From Pseudomonas wuhanensis (GTDB lineage Bacteria > Pseudomonadota > Gammaproteobacteria > Pseudomonadales > Pseudomonadaceae): a DNA stretch of 64,000 nt. Shown piece by piece: positions 52,383 through 60,603 of the stretch. The stretch spans positions 3,906,001 to 3,970,000 of the forward strand of contig NZ_CP117430.1 in the NCBI RefSeq assembly GCF_030687395.1, read 5' to 3'. Each line of letters starts with the position of its first letter. Position 1 is the first letter of the stretch. A program made the translations under genes and the position numbers. The notes beneath the pieces were generated by a model. That model saw only the letters and a program-made list of their open reading frames with translations. It was not told the origin of the DNA and did not search any database.

Positions 52383-53327
52383 ATGCTTTTGTTGGTTGTC
52401 ACTATCGCCGTCTTCGTGGCCTGGAGCTGGTTGAGCTACCCGGCCATCGGTTACTGGCTCTATGACTTGAACATGGCGCTGGAGGCCCGGCTGTACCGGT
52501 TGCACAAAATTGTCGTGCCAATCCCCGAAATGACCGTCTCGACTTGGCAAGGCGGGCCTTACGAAGCCTCCAGCAGCGTGCTGATGCTGCACGGCTTCAG
52601 CGCCGACAAGAACATCTGGCTGCGCTTCGCCCGGCATTTTGTCGACGACTACCGGGTGATTATTCCTGACCTCGCGGGGCACGGCGAAACCGGCTTCAAG
52701 GCCGGCGGTGGCTATGACATTCCGGTCCAGGCCAAACGATTGATCCAGTTGCTCGATATCTGCGGGGTCGAAAAGGTGCATGTGATCGGCAACTCCATGG
52801 GCGGCTACATCGCGGCGTGGCTGGCGGCTACTTACCCGGAGCGCATTATCTCGCTGGCGCTGCTCGACCCGGCCGGCGTCACTGCCCCGGAGCTCAGCGA
52901 TATGGAGCGACACCTGGCCCGCGGCCACAACCCGTTTTTGATTCATTCCCGTGAAGAGTTCCAGTATTTCTACGCCATGACCATGGCCTCCCCGCCGTGG
53001 GTGCCGGGAATCGTGCTGGATGCCGTCGCCCAGCGCTATGAACAGCAGCGCGACGAGCTGGAAGAAATTTTCAGGGACTTCCACGCCAGCCCGCCGATGG
53101 AGCCGAAACTGCCCGACATCAAATGCCCGACGCTGCTCCTATGGGGGCGCAAGGACCGCTTGATCGACGTCAGCAGCGTGCCGGTCTGGAGCAAGGGCAT
53201 CGCCGATCTGCGGGTGGAAATCTGGGACGGCGTCGGCCATATGCCGATGGTTGAACAGCCGACCAACACGGCGCAGTTGTACCGGGAGTTTCTGGGGGAG
53301 CATCACATGACCCCCACCGCCCCGTAG
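52383..53327 (+). CDS. membrane-anchored alpha/beta hydrolase (lipase-like)
   Basis: The 314-residue protein has an N-terminal membrane anchor (LLLVVTIAVFVAWSWLSY). The hydrolase core has LMLHGFSADKNIWLRFARHF, GNSMGGYIAAWLAA (nucleophile Ser), LLLWGRKDRLIDV (Asp) and GVGHMPMVEQP (His). It resembles Moraxella lipase 3-type enzymes. AAGGA lies 9 bp before the ATG. It precedes glcDEF on the same strand but a hairpin separates them. Confidence 0.83.
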   Translation: MLLLVVTIAVFVAWSWLSYPAIGYWLYDLNMALEARLYRLHKIVVPIPEMTVSTWQGGPYEASSSVLMLHGFSADKNIWLRFARHFVDDYRVIIPDLAGHGETGFKAGGGYDIPVQAKRLIQLLDICGVEKVHVIGNSMGGYIAAWLAATYPERIISLALLDPAGVTAPELSDMERHLARGHNPFLIHSREEFQYFYAMTMASPPWVPGIVLDAVAQRYEQQRDELEEIFRDFHASPPMEPKLPDIKCPTLLLWGRKDRLIDVSSVPVWSKGIADLRVEIWDGVGHMPMVEQPTNTAQLYREFLGEHHMTPTAP

Positions 53328-53362
53328 CAGCAGCCTCGCAGGCTCAGCAGCCGCTACGGGGG
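53320..53362. repeat. GTAGC-type hairpin between the hydrolase and glcD
   Basis: CCCGTAGCAGC and GCAGCCGCTACGGG enclose AGCCTCGCAGGCT, giving a nested stem that overlaps the end of the hydrolase gene. It is related to the 52143 repeat and may act as a terminator. Confidence 0.6.
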
Positions 53363-53415
53363 TTTGGCGGATAATTCGGAGGGAGATGCTCGGCGATTTA
53401 TACGAGGCGCGATTG

Positions 53416-54915
53416 ATGAATATTCTTTACGACGAACGCATCGACGGTGTTCTGCCCAATGTCGACAAGGCGGCGTTACTCAAGGCCTTGCAGCAGGAGG
53501 TGCCGGACCTGGACATTCTCTGGCGCGAAGAAGAACTCAAACCCTACGAATGCGACGGTCTCTCGGCCTATCGCACCACGCCGATGCTGGTCGCCCTGCC
53601 CCGGCATCTGGAACAGGTGCAGGCGCTGCTCAGGCTCTGTCATGCCCGCAACGTGCCGGTGGTGGCGCGCGGGGCCGGCACCGGGTTGTCCGGCGGCGCG
53701 CTGCCGTTGGACAAAGGCGTGTTGCTGGTGATGGTGCGGTTCAACAACATCCTGCACATCGACCCCGCCGCCCGCACCGCACGGGTCCAGCCGGGGGTGC
53801 GTAACCTGGCGATTTCCCAGGCGGCGGCCCCCTTCGGTTTGTATTACGCGCCGGACCCGTCCTCGCAAATCGCCTGCTCCATCGGCGGCAACGTCGCGGA
53901 AAACGCTGGTGGCGTGCATTGCCTCAAATATGGTCTGACCGTGCACAACCTGCTGAAACTTGAAGTGCTGACGCTCGAAGGCGAACACCTGACCCTCGGC
54001 GCCGATTCGCTGGACGCGCCGGGTTTCGACCTGCTGGCGCTGTTCACCGGTTCTGAAGGCTTGCTGGGGATCATCACCGAAGTCACGGTCAAATTGCTGC
54101 CCAAACCCCAGGTCGCCAAAGTCCTGCTAGCGAGCTTCGACTCGGTGGAAAAGGCCGGTCGCGCGGTGGCTGAAATCATCGCCGCCGGGATCATCCCCGG
54201 AGGCCTGGAGATGATGGACAACCTGGCAATCCGGGCTGCCGAAGATTTCATCCATGCCGGTTACCCCGTGAACGCCGAGGCAATCCTGCTGTGCGAACTG
54301 GACGGCGTCGAAGCCGATGTCCACGACGACTGCGAGCGAGTCCGCGAGGTGCTGCAACAGGCCGGCGCCAGCGAGGTGCGTCAGGCCCGGGACGAAGCCG
54401 AACGCGTGCGGTTCTGGGCCGGGCGCAAGAATGCCTTCCCGGCTATTGGCCGCCTCTCGCCGGATTATTACTGCATGGACGGCACCATCCCCCGCCGCGA
54501 ACTGCCCGGCGTGCTCCAGGGCATCGCCCGCCTGGCGCAAGAATACGGCTTGCGGGTGGCCAACGTGTTCCATGCCGGCGACGGCAACATGCACCCGCTG
54601 ATTCTGTTCGACGCTAACCAGCCCGGCGAACTGGAACGGGCTGAAGCCCTCGGCGGCAAGATCCTCGAACTGTGCGTGAAAGTCGGCGGCAGCATCACCG
54701 GCGAGCACGGTGTTGGCCGGGAGAAAATCAACCAGATGTGCGCGCAATTCAACAGTGACGAGTTGACCCTGTTTCACGCCGTCAAAGCCGCGTTCGACCC
54801 AAAAGGCCTGCTCAACCCCGGCAAAAATATCCCGACCCTGCACCGCTGCGCGGAATTCGGCGCGATGCACATCCACGCCGGGCAATTGCCGTTTCCTGAG
54901 CTGGAGCGTTTCTGA
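53416..54915 (+). CDS. glcD: glycolate oxidase, FAD-binding subunit GlcD
   Basis: The 499-residue protein has the FAD-binding PCMH motif VVARGAGTGLSGGALPLDKG, GGNVAENAGGVHCLKYG, FTGSEGLLGIITEVTVKLLP and the C-terminal NVFHAGDGNMHP and GSITGEHGVGREK, all typical of GlcD. It oxidises glycolate to glyoxylate with GlcE and GlcF at the inner membrane. ATG 53416 follows GAGG. The TGA overlaps the glcE start. Confidence 0.93.
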   Translation: MNILYDERIDGVLPNVDKAALLKALQQEVPDLDILWREEELKPYECDGLSAYRTTPMLVALPRHLEQVQALLRLCHARNVPVVARGAGTGLSGGALPLDKGVLLVMVRFNNILHIDPAARTARVQPGVRNLAISQAAAPFGLYYAPDPSSQIACSIGGNVAENAGGVHCLKYGLTVHNLLKLEVLTLEGEHLTLGADSLDAPGFDLLALFTGSEGLLGIITEVTVKLLPKPQVAKVLLASFDSVEKAGRAVAEIIAAGIIPGGLEMMDNLAIRAAEDFIHAGYPVNAEAILLCELDGVEADVHDDCERVREVLQQAGASEVRQARDEAERVRFWAGRKNAFPAIGRLSPDYYCMDGTIPRRELPGVLQGIARLAQEYGLRVANVFHAGDGNMHPLILFDANQPGELERAEALGGKILELCVKVGGSITGEHGVGREKINQMCAQFNSDELTLFHAVKAAFDPKGLLNPGKNIPTLHRCAEFGAMHIHAGQLPFPELERF

Positions 54916-55964
54916 TGCCGGACTTCGATGCCAGTGAAGCCCTGCTGGAGCAGGTCAAACAGGCGCGGGAGAACGCCACGCCGCTGCGCATTCAGGGCGG
55001 TAACACCAAAGCGTTTCTCGGCCGTGAAGTGGCCGGAGAAATACTCGACACCCGCGCCCATCGCGGCATCGTCAGCTACGACCCGACTGAACTGGTGATC
55101 AGCGTTCGCGCCGGCACGCCGCTGAGCGAGCTGTTTGCCGCACTGGATGCAAAGGGACAAATGCTGCCTTGCGAGCCGCCATCGTTCGGCGAAGACGCCA
55201 CTGTCGGCGGGATGATCGCGGCGGGACTGTCCGGGCCGCGGCGGCCGTGGTCCGGCTCAGTGCGGGATTTTGTCCTCGGTACGCGGGTGATCAGCGGCCT
55301 CGGCACTCACCTGCGCTTCGGCGGTGAAGTGATGAAAAACGTCGCCGGCTACGACCTGTCGCGTCTGATGGTGGGCAGTTATGGCTGCCTCGGCGTGCTG
55401 ACCGAAGTCTCGCTCAAAGTGCTGCCCAAACCCCGGCAATGCTTGAGCATCAGCCTGGACATCGATTGCGACCGTGCCTTGGCCAATCTGGCGCAATGGG
55501 GCCAGCAACCGCTGCCCATCAGCGCCGCCAGCCACGACGGCCAGCGTTTGTATCTGCGGCTGGAAGGCGGCGAAGGTTCGGTGACGGCCGCCCATCAACG
55601 GCTCGGCGGCGAACCGTTGGATTCTGGTTATTGGGCCGACCTGAACGAACAGCGACTAGACTTTTTTAATGAGGGCCTGCCGCTGTGGCGCTTGTCACTG
55701 CCCAACAACCTCGGGCCTCTGGACTTGCCCGGTGAGCAATTGATCGACTGGGGCGGCGCGCAACGCTGGTTGAAATCCGCGGCCGACAACATTCAGTCGC
55801 GGGCCCTTGAACTCGGCGGCCACGCCACCTGTTTCAGCCATGGCGTCAGCGAAACGCCTTTCCAGCCGCTGGCCCCGGCACTGCTGCGTTATCACCAGCA
55901 ACTCAAGGCGCAACTGGACCCGCAAGGGCTGTTCAACCCTGGGCGGATGTACGCGAAACTCTAG
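54915..55964 (+). CDS. glcE: glycolate oxidase, FAD-binding subunit GlcE
   Basis: The 349-residue second FAD subunit has LRIQGGNTKAFLGR, GTPLSELFAALDAKGQMLPCEPP, GGMIAAGLSGPRRPWSG and VMKNVAGYDLSRLM. It is shorter than GlcD as usual. Coupled to glcD by TGATG and followed by glcF after 1 bp. Confidence 0.92.
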   Translation: MPDFDASEALLEQVKQARENATPLRIQGGNTKAFLGREVAGEILDTRAHRGIVSYDPTELVISVRAGTPLSELFAALDAKGQMLPCEPPSFGEDATVGGMIAAGLSGPRRPWSGSVRDFVLGTRVISGLGTHLRFGGEVMKNVAGYDLSRLMVGSYGCLGVLTEVSLKVLPKPRQCLSISLDIDCDRALANLAQWGQQPLPISAASHDGQRLYLRLEGGEGSVTAAHQRLGGEPLDSGYWADLNEQRLDFFNEGLPLWRLSLPNNLGPLDLPGEQLIDWGGAQRWLKSAADNIQSRALELGGHATCFSHGVSETPFQPLAPALLRYHQQLKAQLDPQGLFNPGRMYAKL

Positions 55965-55965
55965 T

Positions 55966-57183
55966 ATGCAAACCAATCTCAGCGAACAGTCCAAACTACT
56001 GCCCCGCGCCGAAGAAGCGGACAAGATTCTGCGCACCTGTGTGCATTGCGGGTTCTGCAACGCGACGTGCCCGACCTATCAACTGCTGGGCGATGAACTG
56101 GACGGGCCGCGCGGGCGCATCTACCTGATCAAGCAAGTGCTCGAAGGCGCCCCCGCCACGGCCCAGGCCCAGTTGCACCTGGATCGCTGCCTGACCTGCC
56201 GCAACTGCGAAACCACCTGCCCGTCCGGGGTGGATTATCACAACTTGCTGGACATTGGCCGCGCCGTGATCGATCAAGCGGTGCCGCGCCCAGCCAGTCA
56301 GCGGCTGTTGCGCCAGGGGCTGCGGGCACTGGCACCGAATCCGAATCTGTTCAGGACTTTGCTGCAAATCGGCGCCACCTTCCGGCCATTGCTGCCACGG
56401 GGCATTGAGGCAAAGTTGCCCCACGACCTCCCCGCCACAGGCGAGCGCCCTGCCCCTCGGCATGCGCGCCGGGTGCTGATGCTCGAAGGCTGCGTGCAGC
56501 CCGGTCTGTCGCCGAACACCAATGCCGCGACCGCGCGGGTGCTGGATCGGCTGGGGATCAGCGTGATTCCGGCGCCAGACGCCGGCTGTTGTGGCGCACT
56601 GGACTATCACCTCGACGCCCAAGCCTTGGGCCTGGACCGTGCCCGACGCAACATCGACGCATGGTGGCCACACCTGGAAAACGGTGCCGAAGCCATCGTG
56701 CAAACCGCCAGCGGTTGCGGCGCCTTCATCAAGGATTACGGGCATTTGCTGGAGCGTGACCCGGTCTATGCGGCCAAAGCCCGGCGGGTCAGCGAACTGG
56801 CCCTGGACCTGGTGCAAGTGTTGGCCGATGAACCTTTGGAACGGGTTTGCGCCGCCACCGACCGACGAATCGCCTTCCATTGCCCCTGCACCTTGCAGCA
56901 CGCGCAGAAACTCGGCGGCGCGGTAGAAGCCGTGCTGACGCGGTTGGGCTTCAATCTCACGGCGGTGCCCGACAGTCATTTGTGTTGCGGCTCGGCCGGC
57001 ACCTACTCGATCACCCAACCGGAACTGGCGCGGCAACTGCGCGACAACAAACTCAACGCCCTTGAAAGCGGTCATCCCGAGGTCATCGCCACCGCCAACA
57101 TCGGCTGCCAGAGCCACCTCAACAGCGCCGGACGAACGCCGGTCAGGCACTGGATCGAATTGGTGGACCAAGTGCTGCGTTAA
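55966..57183 (+). CDS. glcF: glycolate oxidase, iron-sulfur subunit GlcF
   Basis: The 405-residue protein has two 4Fe-4S motifs, CVHCGFCNATCP and CLTCRNCETTCP, and two CCG domains (DAGCCGALDYHL; HLCCGSAGTYS). It passes electrons from GlcDE to the quinone pool. The operon stops here: no glcG follows and no GntR-type glcC is upstream. Confidence 0.93.
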   Translation: MQTNLSEQSKLLPRAEEADKILRTCVHCGFCNATCPTYQLLGDELDGPRGRIYLIKQVLEGAPATAQAQLHLDRCLTCRNCETTCPSGVDYHNLLDIGRAVIDQAVPRPASQRLLRQGLRALAPNPNLFRTLLQIGATFRPLLPRGIEAKLPHDLPATGERPAPRHARRVLMLEGCVQPGLSPNTNAATARVLDRLGISVIPAPDAGCCGALDYHLDAQALGLDRARRNIDAWWPHLENGAEAIVQTASGCGAFIKDYGHLLERDPVYAAKARRVSELALDLVQVLADEPLERVCAATDRRIAFHCPCTLQHAQKLGGAVEAVLTRLGFNLTAVPDSHLCCGSAGTYSITQPELARQLRDNKLNALESGHPEVIATANIGCQSHLNSAGRTPVRHWIELVDQVLR

Positions 57184-57311
57184 CCGAACAGCCTGAGTGG
57201 CAAGAACAGTCCTTGGCAGAATGAAGTTCGTCAGAAACTTCGTTTGTCGGCGCCGCCGAAGGCTGCGATCTTTTCCGGCATCCGTTACGTCACTGCGCCA
57301 GGAAACTTTTC

Positions 57312-58703
57312 ATGAGCCATCCGAACTTCGTCAGCCCCGACCTGATCCGCCAACGCTTCTCCAAAGCGATGTCCGACATGTACCGCGAAGAAGTGCCGCT
57401 GTATGGCGCGCTGATGGAACTGGTGGAACAGACCAACCGTCACGTGCTGGACAGCGATCCGCAGATCGCCCGACAGTTGCACAGCACCGGCGAAATCCAG
57501 CGACTGGACCTGGAGCGCCACGGTGCGATCCGCGTCGGTACCGCCGCTGAACTGGCGACCCTCGCCCGCCTGTTCGCGGTGATGGGCATGCAACCGGTAG
57601 GCTATTACGACCTGACCCCGGCCGGCGTGCCGGTGCATTCCACGGCTTTCCGTGCGGTACATGAAGCGGCGTTGCAGGTCAGCCCGTTCCGGGTATTCAC
57701 CTCGCTGCTGCGTCTGGAGCTGATCGAAGACGCCGAACTGCGGGCCTTTGCCCAGTCGGTGCTGGACACGCGCTCGATCTTCACCCCGGCGGCATTGGCC
57801 CTCATTGAGCGCGCTGAAACCCAAGGTGGCCTGACTGAATACGAGGCGCAGGACTTTGTCGCACAAGCCCTGGAAACCTTCCGCTGGCACCACAGCGCCA
57901 CCGTCACCGCCGAGCAGTACCAGCAACTCAGCGCCCAGCATCGACTGATCGCCGACGTGGTGGCGTTCAAAGGCCCGCACATCAACCACCTGACACCGCG
58001 CACCCTGGACATCGACATCGTCCAGGCGCAAATGCCCGCCCATGGCATCACCCCCAAAGCGGTGATCGAAGGCCCGCCCCGCCGCCAATGCCCGATCCTG
58101 CTGCGCCAAACCAGCTTCAAGGCACTGGACGAGCCGATTGCGTTTGCCGATCAAGCCGAAACCCGTGGCAGCCACAGCGCCCGCTTCGGTGAGATCGAGC
58201 AACGCGGCGCGGCGCTCACCCCCAAAGGCCGGGCGCTTTATGACCGCTTGCTCAACGCTGCCCGGGATGAACTGAAGGACTTCCCCAACGAAGCCAACGC
58301 CGCACGCTACAACGCGCTAATGACGCAGCACTTCGGCGAATTCCCTGACACCGTCGAGGCCATGCGCCAACAGGAACTGGCGTACTTTCGCTACTTCGTG
58401 ACAGAAAAAGGCCTGGCGGCGGATGAACTGAAAGGCGCGTCGCTGGAGGATTTGCTCCGCGACGGCTATGTGCGGGTTGAACCGCTGGTGTACGAAGATT
58501 TCCTGCCGGTCAGCGCGGCGGGGATTTTTCAGTCGAACCTGGGGGATGCCGCGCAAACCCACTATGGCGTGCATTCGAACCAGCAAGCGTTCGAAAAGGC
58601 CTTGGGAAAATCGACGATTGATGAGTTGGGGTTGTATGCCGAGACGCAGCGGCGGTCGATTGATGAGTGCTGCAAAACATTGGGATTGCCGAGTCTGACT
58701 TGA
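57312..58703 (+). CDS. hglS: 2-oxoadipate dioxygenase/decarboxylase (D-2-hydroxyglutarate synthase), DUF1338
   Basis: The 463-residue VOC-superfamily protein matches HglS/YdcJ. The reported HglS iron ligands fall at the same numbers here: His70 (LERHGAIR), His226 (GPHINHLTP) and Glu294 (FGEIEQRG), with substrate-binding Arg74. It converts 2-oxoadipate to D-2-hydroxyglutarate in lysine catabolism. It lies 128 bp after glcF and is probably a separate unit. D-2-hydroxyglutarate is then a substrate for flavin dehydrogenases of the GlcD superfamily. Confidence 0.9.
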   Translation: MSHPNFVSPDLIRQRFSKAMSDMYREEVPLYGALMELVEQTNRHVLDSDPQIARQLHSTGEIQRLDLERHGAIRVGTAAELATLARLFAVMGMQPVGYYDLTPAGVPVHSTAFRAVHEAALQVSPFRVFTSLLRLELIEDAELRAFAQSVLDTRSIFTPAALALIERAETQGGLTEYEAQDFVAQALETFRWHHSATVTAEQYQQLSAQHRLIADVVAFKGPHINHLTPRTLDIDIVQAQMPAHGITPKAVIEGPPRRQCPILLRQTSFKALDEPIAFADQAETRGSHSARFGEIEQRGAALTPKGRALYDRLLNAARDELKDFPNEANAARYNALMTQHFGEFPDTVEAMRQQELAYFRYFVTEKGLAADELKGASLEDLLRDGYVRVEPLVYEDFLPVSAAGIFQSNLGDAAQTHYGVHSNQQAFEKALGKSTIDELGLYAETQRRSIDECCKTLGLPSLT

Positions 58704-58719
58704 CCAGTCAAATGTACTT

Positions 58720-58846
58720 TGTGGCGAGGGAGCTTGCTCCCGCTTGAGTGCGTAGCACTCACAAAATCTCCGCTCGTACGCAGAATTTTGGGGCCGCTGC
58801 GCAGCCCGGCGTCGGAACGCCGCCCGGAGCAAGCTCGCTCGCCACA
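58720..58846. repeat. REP pair of the GTGGCGAGGGAGC type
   Basis: TTGTGGCGAGGGAGCTTGCT and complement GAGCAAGCTCGCTCGCCACA with a variable centre, between hglS and the convergent DJ-1/PfpI gene. Confidence 0.88.
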
Positions 58847-58877
58847 TAAAAATTTTCGACCCGCAGGCTATGTGGGC

Positions 58878-59555
58878 TTAACCCAGCTTCGCCAATAAAG
58901 CCTTGGCGGTCGCTTCCGACGAGGCCGGGTTCTGACCGGTCAGCAACAGACCATCCGCGATCACGTAACTCGCCCAGTCATCGGCCTTGGAGTAAAGACC
59001 ACCATTGGCCTTGAGCATGTCCTCCACCAAAAACGGCACCACATCCGTCAGCTGCACAGCGGCTTCTTCGGAGTTGGTGAAGCCCGTCACCCGCTTGCCT
59101 TTAACCAACGGCTGGCCGTCTGCATCCTTGACGTGACGCAACACCCCCGGTGCGTGACAGACCGCCGCCACCGGTTTGCCCGCCTTGAAAAACGACTCGA
59201 TCAGCGCAATTGAAAAGGGGTCTTCAGCCAGATCCCACAACGGGCCATGCCCGCCTGGATAAAAAACAGCGTCATAGTCTTCGGCCCTCACAGTGCTCAG
59301 CACCCCGGTAGACGCCAATGCGGACTGGGCAGCGGAATCCTTGCGAAAGCGATCGGTAGCCGCGGTTTGCGCGTCTGGCTCATCGCTTTTGGGGTCCAGC
59401 GGTGGCTGGCCGCCCTTGGGTGAAACCAGGGTCAGCTGCGCGCCAGCGTCCTTGAAGATGTAATACGGTGCGGCGAATTCTTCGAGCCAGAAGCCGGTTT
59501 TCTTACCGGTGTTACCCAATTGATCGTGGGACGTTAAAACCATCAGGATTTTCAT
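58878..59555 (-). CDS. DJ-1/PfpI-family protein (type 1 GATase-like)
   Basis: The 225-residue protein has KILMVLTSHDQLG, GFWLEEFAAPYYIF, YDAVFYPGGHGPLWD (acidic elbow partner) and PVAAVCHAPGVLRHV with the nucleophile Cys. It resembles the HSP31-like glyoxalase III/chaperone group. Such proteins detoxify methylglyoxal or act as chaperones. AGGAG-like GGAGAACGAC precedes the ATG. Confidence 0.87.
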   Translation of the reverse strand: MKILMVLTSHDQLGNTGKKTGFWLEEFAAPYYIFKDAGAQLTLVSPKGGQPPLDPKSDEPDAQTAATDRFRKDSAAQSALASTGVLSTVRAEDYDAVFYPGGHGPLWDLAEDPFSIALIESFFKAGKPVAAVCHAPGVLRHVKDADGQPLVKGKRVTGFTNSEEAAVQLTDVVPFLVEDMLKANGGLYSKADDWASYVIADGLLLTGQNPASSEATAKALLAKLG

Positions 59556-59955
59556 GTCGTTCTCCAGTCGATTTCAGGGTTATTCAGTGATCTCGGCGCT
59601 GGGTTTGACCCTCAGACAGCGCTGTTCGTTGCGCCCATTGTCGGGGTGACGGCTCATGGCCTTGATGCGCAAGAAGTTGCGCAACTATTTCGGTGAAAAG
59701 TCCTCTAGCGAAGCTGAACGCCAGGTTTATCAAGCCCTCCAGCCGAGTGCGCAAGAAGTTGCGCAGTGGTGCGCAACTTCTTGCGCACCTTTTCAACTGA
59801 TCCTTGCCGAAAACTCTTTCGGCGCTGGATAAATCCATTCAACCACCTGATTTATATAGCGTTAATCATTTCTGGCACGAACCTTGATAACAGTCAGGCA
59901 CCCACCGGGCGATACCGCCTCCCGGGCACCCTAACTTTTAGCAAGGAGCACATCC
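59556..59955. other. hcp upstream region with a triple palindromic repeat
   Basis: About 400 bp without a confident gene. A 58-codon plus-strand frame from ATG 59656 (MALMRKKLRNYFGEKSS...) is readable but its 3' half is made of the repeat, so I do not call it. Promoter elements for hcp must lie in the AT-rich part near 59840-59940. Confidence 0.4.
59666..59788. repeat. three copies of GCGCAAGAAGTTGCGC, two forming a large hairpin
   Basis: The 16-mer GCGCAAGAAGTTGCGC is itself a stem (GCGCAA/TTGCGC) with a GAAG tetraloop. Copies lie at about 59667-59682 and 59749-59764 on the plus strand and inverted at 59771-59786. The last two make a 20-bp stem (19 matches) with a 2-nt loop. Confidence 0.75.
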
Positions 59956-60471
59956 ATGGCTACACCAGCGTACATGTCCGTTACTGGCGAAAAACAAGGC
60001 CTGATCACTGCCGGCGCGTTCACCGCCGACTCCGTTGGCAACACCTACCAGGAAGGTCACGAAGACCAGGTCATGGTTCAGGCTTTCAGCCACGACGTGA
60101 TCATCCCGCGTGACCCACAGTCCGGCCAACCGACCGGTCAGCGTGTACACAAGCCAGTCGTGATCACCAAGGTATACGACAAGTCTTCGCCACTGCTGCA
60201 AGCGGCGCTGACCTCCGGCGAGCGCATGAGCGAAATCGTTATCCAGTGGTACCGCACTTCGGCTCAAGGTACCCAAGAGCACTACTACACCACCAAACTG
60301 GAAGACGCGATCATCGTCGCCATCAACAACAAAATGCACAACTGCCAGGATCCGTCGAACTCGCACTTCACGCACCTGGAAGAAGTGCAATTCACCTACC
60401 GCAAAATCACCTGGACCCACGAAGTATCCGGTACTTCGGGTTCCGATGACTGGCGTGTTCCAGTCGCTTAA
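59956..60471 (+). CDS. hcp: type VI secretion tube protein Hcp
   Basis: The 171-residue protein shows the Hcp pattern: AYMSVTGEKQGLITAGAF, EDQVMVQAFSHDVIIPRDPQSGQPTGQRVHKP, KVYDKSSPLLQAALTSGE and HTHLEEVQFTYRKITWTHE-like C-terminus. It forms the hexameric rings of the T6SS tube. AAGGAG precedes the ATG. It heads an orphan hcp-vgrG cargo unit without sheath or baseplate genes in the window. Confidence 0.95.
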   Translation: MATPAYMSVTGEKQGLITAGAFTADSVGNTYQEGHEDQVMVQAFSHDVIIPRDPQSGQPTGQRVHKPVVITKVYDKSSPLLQAALTSGERMSEIVIQWYRTSAQGTQEHYYTTKLEDAIIVAINNKMHNCQDPSNSHFTHLEEVQFTYRKITWTHEVSGTSGSDDWRVPVA

Positions 60472-60603
60472 TCGCGGCTGACGGTTCCAAACATCGGCCA
60501 GCTCTGCTGGTCGATGTCATTTGCGCCTTCCAGGAATTTTTGCGTCCGTTGACCCGACTTCCGGGTGTCAACGAACGCCGCAGCACTGCACGAGGAACAA
60601 GGG

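Noticed and set aside
55996-57171. 391-residue antisense frame across glcF
   Set aside because: The iron-sulfur motifs are on the plus strand; this is a codon-bias shadow.
59584-59838. 84-residue minus-strand frame and a 58-codon plus-strand frame in the hcp upstream region
   Set aside because: Both run through the GCGCAAGAAGTTGCGC repeats, which alone create the open frame; no family resemblance.
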